Below, piece after piece: positions 59,521 through 64,000 of a stretch of 64,000 nt of DNA; position 1 is the stretch's first letter, and each line of letters begins with the position of its first letter. The notes under the pieces are model-generated. The model was given only the letters and a program-made list of their open reading frames with translations, was not told where the DNA came from and did no database searches. The stretch is from Liolophura sinensis (taxonomy: Eukaryota > Mollusca > Polyplacophora > Chitonida > Chitonidae), in contig NC_088302.1 of NCBI RefSeq assembly GCF_032854445.1, forward strand, positions 9,419,338-9,483,337, read 5' to 3'. Both the position numbers and the translations under genes were made by a program.

Positions 59521-60239
59521 AAGTTGACAAAACAAGGTTGGCGTTTTTATATTTCTTCAGTTTTTCTAATAAGGATAATCAGTTACATGAAGTACAAGCC
59601 TGTCCATTGGATATTGGGTAAAGCACCCAGAAGAACTAACGAAGGAAACTTTTAAGTTGTGAGTTCAAGTCTCACACAAGCTAGTATTTTTGCCATTCTC
59701 GAGATAGTTGTTTCAGTTTTGGAAATTTTGTCTTACATACGTGCTCCATGACAAGGGCATTTTTCTCCTACAAAAACACTAACAAAGATATAATATTTCT
59801 TGAAAAATTGCCCCCAATTACAACCCTATCGTTTTTTTTGTTTTTTTTGTTTGCTTTGATAAATGAGATTTAATATGGCAAATAAATAGCTATCTTTTGG
59901 CATGTCACAGTAGTTGCATGTTAAGCTGAGGGAGATAGAAATCCATCAGAACTTCGTGTAAAATATTTTTTTTAGGATGGTTAATATTGATTTTTGTATA
60001 AAATCTTTTCTTTTCTTTCCAGGGAAGTCTAATTGGCAACAGCAGAAAGATTTGACGTGGGGTGGTCCATTGTCATCATTGTCAGCGTTTTCCTTTCCAT
60101 TTCCATTTGTTTCTTTGGTGTAAATACAATAGAGACATTTCTGTATAATATTTAATCACGACCATGTACAGGTACATCGTTATGTATGTTGTCAAGAGTA
60201 AACATGATTATACTGTAAATAACATGTGTTTTGTTTTAA

Positions 60240-60450
60240 TTTACATGGCAGCCTCTCACCAATGCGGTCGCAGTGAGTTCAAGTCCAGCTCATACTGGTT
60301 TCCTCTCCGGTCGTACGTGGGAAGGGTAGTCAACAACCTGCGGATGGTCGTAGGTTTCCACCAGGGTTTGCCTGGTTCCCGCCCACCATAATGCTGGCTG
60401 CCGTCGTATAAGTGAAGTATTCTTGAGTACGGCGTACAGCATCAGTCAGA
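60240..60450 (+). mobile_element. SINE type 1 copy
   Basis: Begins 'CAGCCTCTCACCAATGCGGTCG', has B-box 'GAGTTCAAGTCC', CCACCATAATGCTGG, and ends 'CAGTCAGATGAATAAATCA'. It lies downstream of the COPE transcript. A short fragment of the same family is at 61120-61205. Confidence 0.8.
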
Positions 60451-60882
60451 TGAATAAATCATATTAATTTACTTAAAAAAAAACACATCTTTACAATCTA
60501 TGCATGTACCTTAAATGAAAGAGCTATGCTTAAGCTTAAACAAAATATCTCGACTTTCTGCCAGCAGTGTTTGTTATTTGAGTGTTCAACAAACATCGAA
60601 GGCTTAGAAATCTCCTTTTGGCGGCCGTTTTAACAGATTGCATACGTCATCCATCTTAGCGTTGCCAGTAGCTATTGAGGGCATAGCATTCCAGACACAT
60701 TTTGGCAGCCTACAGGCGTGCATGTTGGCATGATTTGGCCTTCTAGTGCATCCCAAACTCTTCCTTACTAGAGTTGGCTTTCACAGACTTCAAAATCCAC
60801 GGTTATAACGATATACACATGTATTTGGCGGAGACTGCAAGTGCACGTCAATAATATGGTAGGAGTAAAACTTTAAGCACAG

Positions 60883-61003
60883 TGACGTCACGATGAATAT
60901 CCAAGAGGACGAAAGGAGGCTTTTCACTGGAGAAGCCGAAAACATGGCGGGACTTACAGTGTTCCTCCAATCGGTGGATTTTGGAGAAAGTGACAATGTT
61001 TAA
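60883..61003 (+). other. CRE followed by a 36-codon open frame
   Basis: A perfect TGACGTCA (60883-60890) lies two bases before an ATG (60893) opening a frame to the TAA at 61001; an internal ATGGCGGG has a better start context. Not recognised. It could be the first exon of a gene or chance. Confidence 0.25.
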
Positions 61004-61205
61004 AACTTTCTTTCGCACGTAAACTTAAACAAAAAAAAAGAAAAGAATATCATACAGTTTGTATAGCTCTTTCATTATACATGTGTTCTTTTCTTCTAAG
61101 TACTTGGATGTTGCTTTCCCTGACTTGGCCCGGTTTCCTCCCACCATAGTGGTGGTCATAGGAGTGAAATATTCGTAAGTACCACGTGACGTAAAATACC
61201 AATGA

Positions 61206-62054
61206 AATCAGTAATGGCTTACTGTTAGATGAAAGTTGTATGTCGCAAATGGGTTGAAGTAAAAATGTTCTATAACATTATATAGCCCAGGGTGTCCAGA
61301 ATACATCTTTTTTCAGCATAACAGAAAAATGAATGCAATAAACCAGACAGCAGTTGGTGCATCAGAACATGCGCACAATACGTCTTACATCAAACTATAG
61401 CAGACTGAAATTTTGTCTGTGTGGGGACATGGCGGCCCAATATTCAGTCCAGTTCTAATTATAGCGTGCCAGCTCGATCACTTTGCGTGTATATTTTTAA
61501 GCTTTCGACTTGAAACTAGGGTTGAGGCCAGACGAAGTTTCAGATGTCACAAAGATTAGCATCCACTGCGCGAAGTTTGCCCAATTGTGTGTGACGGCCG
61601 AGGATCACAATTCTACAACATAGTACACATACCGTTGTTTATCCGACCCGAAGACCGGGATCTGTACACTCAAAACTGCTATATGGCTTTTTGGGACAGG
61701 TCTAACCTCTAAACTAAACATTCATTTCCAATGGTGTGTAAGATGAAATATCTCAAATACCGTAAATCTGCAACCTTTTCGATCTCCAGTGAAATTTATG
61801 CACAAAAGTATGAAATGACACTAAAACGATTCTGTTGTAGTCACTAAAGATGCAAGCGTCATAAAATTGCAAATTATATCCTCTACACGCCATAGTTCTG
61901 TCAGAATATTTCGATATATTGGTTGCCGAAAAGTTGAAAAGGTTGAAGAATTATGAAAGAGGATGGGTATACATATGATTCTGCACTGTTACAGTTGCCC
62001 CAAGTAGGTTCAATACCAGTTGCTACTTTCTGCTTTCTATGTTCACGTTTATAT
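61206..62054. other. Stretch without a gene
   Basis: Ordinary AT-rich intergenic sequence. No coding frame or RNA gene can be supported. Confidence 0.4.
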
Positions 62055-62278
62055 TTTGGACCGATTTCACAAAAATTCTGACTTAAGTCAAAATTTAAAA
62101 TACGATCTGAATGCTTGCTATCGGGCTTTGGAAATTAAAATTTCGACCCCCTCCTCCCCACTCATCAATGCTGTCTTCAGACAATGTGTCAAGTTTCAAA
62201 TCCAGTACCAAAAACTAAGCATCGCAGAGTTTTTAAATTTTGACTTAAGTCAGAAAGGGTTTTGTGGAATCGACCCCC
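62055..62278. mobile_element. MITE with about 42-bp terminal inverted repeats
   Basis: The left end (GGACCGATTTCACAAAAATT then 'CTGACTTAAGTCAAAATTTAAA') is matched in reverse complement by the right end ('TTTAAATTTTGACTTAAGTCAG' to GGAATCGACCC). The TIRs themselves contain the palindrome TGACTTAAGTCA. The internal 89-codon open frame is not a gene. Confidence 0.8.
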
Positions 62279-62807
62279 AGGTAATGTGATTTCAATATTA
62301 GGAGTTACAAGTTCAGTATTCAGCCTTGTCTTGCTTTCAGTGTAGTCCTGGGGTTTTAGCGTTTCAGTGATGAATGGCGATTTATCTGGTGTTTCACATT
62401 AATTATAAAGCATCAGAAGTTCATTATCAGGAGACAACCATAGCAATATATAATTATATGTGAAAGGATGCAGAATCAGCTCTGTTTTACTTGGCTAAAG
62501 CCTGCAGCATTCGTCACGTTTGAATAAATGTGCAGCACCAAAAACCAGCTTAGCCTAGTCTTACCAATCTCTCACATGTCACTGGTGAGGCCATGCCCCG
62601 GATCACTAAGGAATCCTAGACGTAAGTTAAATTTCAACTCACATTAAAATTGTTATTTCTTATGTTACAAGGTCAAAAATTTGCTTAACAACGTAACTTC
62701 TGGGTAAGTTATCGTACAACAATTTTCAGCTGAAATAACAGAAAGGAACATTCAAAATTTAATGATTGAAGTTTTGACTTCAGTTTAAGATCAATTGGTG
62801 GTCCAGG

Positions 62808-63150
62808 GGCCAGTGGTTTGTCTAATATGCTGGAAAAGTCAACATGGAACAGCCTGTGGTTTTGCTATAATGGTGGAAAAGTCAACATGAAACAACTAGT
62901 GGTATGACTGAAATGCAGGAGAAGTCAACATGAAATAGCCAATGGCTTGGCTGCAGCACTGGAGAAGTTAACATGAAATAGCCAGTGGTTTTGCTGTAAT
63001 GCTGGGGAAGTCAACATTGAACACCTATTGGTTTGGCTGTAATGCTGGGAATGTCAACATGGAAACAGCCAATGGGTTGACTGTAATGCTGGGGAAGTCA
63101 ACATGGAATAATTAGCCAGTGGTTTGGTTGTAATGCCGGAGACGTCCATA
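62808..63150. repeat. 43-bp minisatellite, about 8 copies
   Basis: Units share 'CCAGTGGTTTGGCTGTAATG', 'CTGGGGAAGTCAACATGGAA' and vary by a few bases. Intergenic. Confidence 0.85.
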
Positions 63151-64000
63151 TTAATCAGTATAGAAATCTTGGGTCCGTTCACAAAGCGATTTCGGGCTTA
63201 AACCTAAAATTGTAATCCAAATTAAACGTTTAAATATATGCAAGAGATCGATACAATTTTGACTGCTGATTTTATCCTGCAGAAGTACAAGCACATGCTT
63301 CGGCACTCAGCTTAAAGGAGAAGAAAACTTGAACCAATTACACTATGGGCTGAAAAGAGCACATTTTTTTTCTATCTGGTGGTGCGTGCTGCATAATTTT
63401 GCGATTTTTCCTCGCCATACACGTAAAGCCTGAAAACGGCAAAGCTGGCATAAATCGCTGAGTCCATCGCGTCATCCATCCTTAACATCCCGTAATTTAT
63501 GCTGGGGGTGTGTTGCCTTTCAGCCAGTGAGAGTCATTAAAACTGCCAGCTTGTTTGTGTAAACTAAGAACCTATGTCCAACATTCCGGTTTCCTGATCG
63601 CCAAGCGGCAAACGAACTGTACTGTTCGCTACCTCCTGGAAAGAAGCGTTCTACGGGAAATGTACGAACTGCACTTTGGCTAGTGCTTAGGCAAAATTGA
63701 GTCGCCCACAGCAGATTTTGGCGCCAACTTTTATTTATAATTAATCAGCTTGAGGTCCATATCAGAGTTGTTTTATGGCATGCACCTGTGCACTCTTTTC
63801 AATGGTAGTTGTTTGATATTTAGATTTTCTCCTTCCGTTAAAATATTTTATTTTGTTAAGAAGATTTAAGTCTTGAACTTTAGCCAAAATGGCTTTCCAA
63901 AAGAGACCCAGTGGCTCGTTCTAGCGCAACGGTTACGGTAACGTATACAGCGGCGTAGGAAGCAGTACGGCCGATACTACCATGGACGTACTACTAGTCA
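63151..64000. other. Terminal stretch, no gene supported
   Basis: Near 63170-63215 'GGGTCCGTTCACAAAGCGATTT' and 'GGGCTTAAACCTAAAA' look like one end of a TIR element related in style to the MITE at 62055. An ATG at about 63889 (AAAATGGCTTTCC) opens only 11 codons. The following sequence is more G/C-rich and could be the promoter of a gene beyond the window. Confidence 0.35.

Noticed and set aside
62020-62289. 89-codon open frame on the plus strand
   Set aside because: It spans a MITE; both ends are the terminal inverted repeats, so the frame is incidental.

Overview
The window is eukaryotic nuclear DNA. Conserved animal proteins are split into short exons with GT/AG introns, several tRNA-derived SINE families are scattered through it, and there are many minisatellites. 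The SINE core (a 'CCACCATAATGCTGG' block and a tail near 'TTCTTGAGTACGGC') resembles repeats I associate with molluscs, so a marine lophotrochozoan, probably a bivalve or other mollusc, is the best guess. No database search was possible.

Layout. (1) 1-24.8 kb: repeats, then a 17-coding-exon gene for a tubulin polyglutamylase of the TTLL13/TTLL6 group (5019-23297, +; 1040 aa). (2) 26.1-27.6 kb: a two-exon Gal3ST-type sulfotransferase (-; 404 aa), tail-to-tail with TTLL13. (3) 29.0-33.2 kb: an accessory island with a strong-looking promoter cassette (CRE, four CCAAT boxes, TATA-like), an SGNH-hydrolase-like fragment, and a two-exon gene (30688-32157, +) encoding a PC4-like protein with an SV40-type NLS and a short C-terminal RHIM-like motif. 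(4) 33.8-40.4 kb: an A1CF-family RNA-binding gene (-) that lacks RRM2, has three tandem copies of one exon, an array of decoy splice donors and an in-frame TAG in its C-terminal dsRBD-like domain. (5) 41-47 kb: a second accessory island holding a terminal-exon scrap of the A1CF gene, an apparently orphan first exon of TBCA, a frameshift-scarred C2H2 zinc-finger exon, two inverted promoter cassettes, a 39-bp minisatellite and an inverted, internally deleted copy of the PC4 gene. (6) 47.6-49.6 kb: a decayed Ty3/gypsy retrotransposon (-). (7) 51.5-59.5 kb: COPE, the coatomer epsilon subunit (10 exons, 302 aa, +). (8) 60-64 kb: repeats, a MITE and a minisatellite, with no convincing gene.

TTLL13, Gal3ST and COPE look like intact host genes; their splice phases all close in frame. 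The two islands flanking the A1CF locus are different. They share one promoter cassette, seen in five full or partial copies in both orientations, joined to unrelated coding pieces. This looks like a mobile or segmentally amplified system that has rearranged the A1CF/TBCA neighbourhood. The PC4-like/RHIM-like gene with its recurring promoter is the best candidate for something undescribed.
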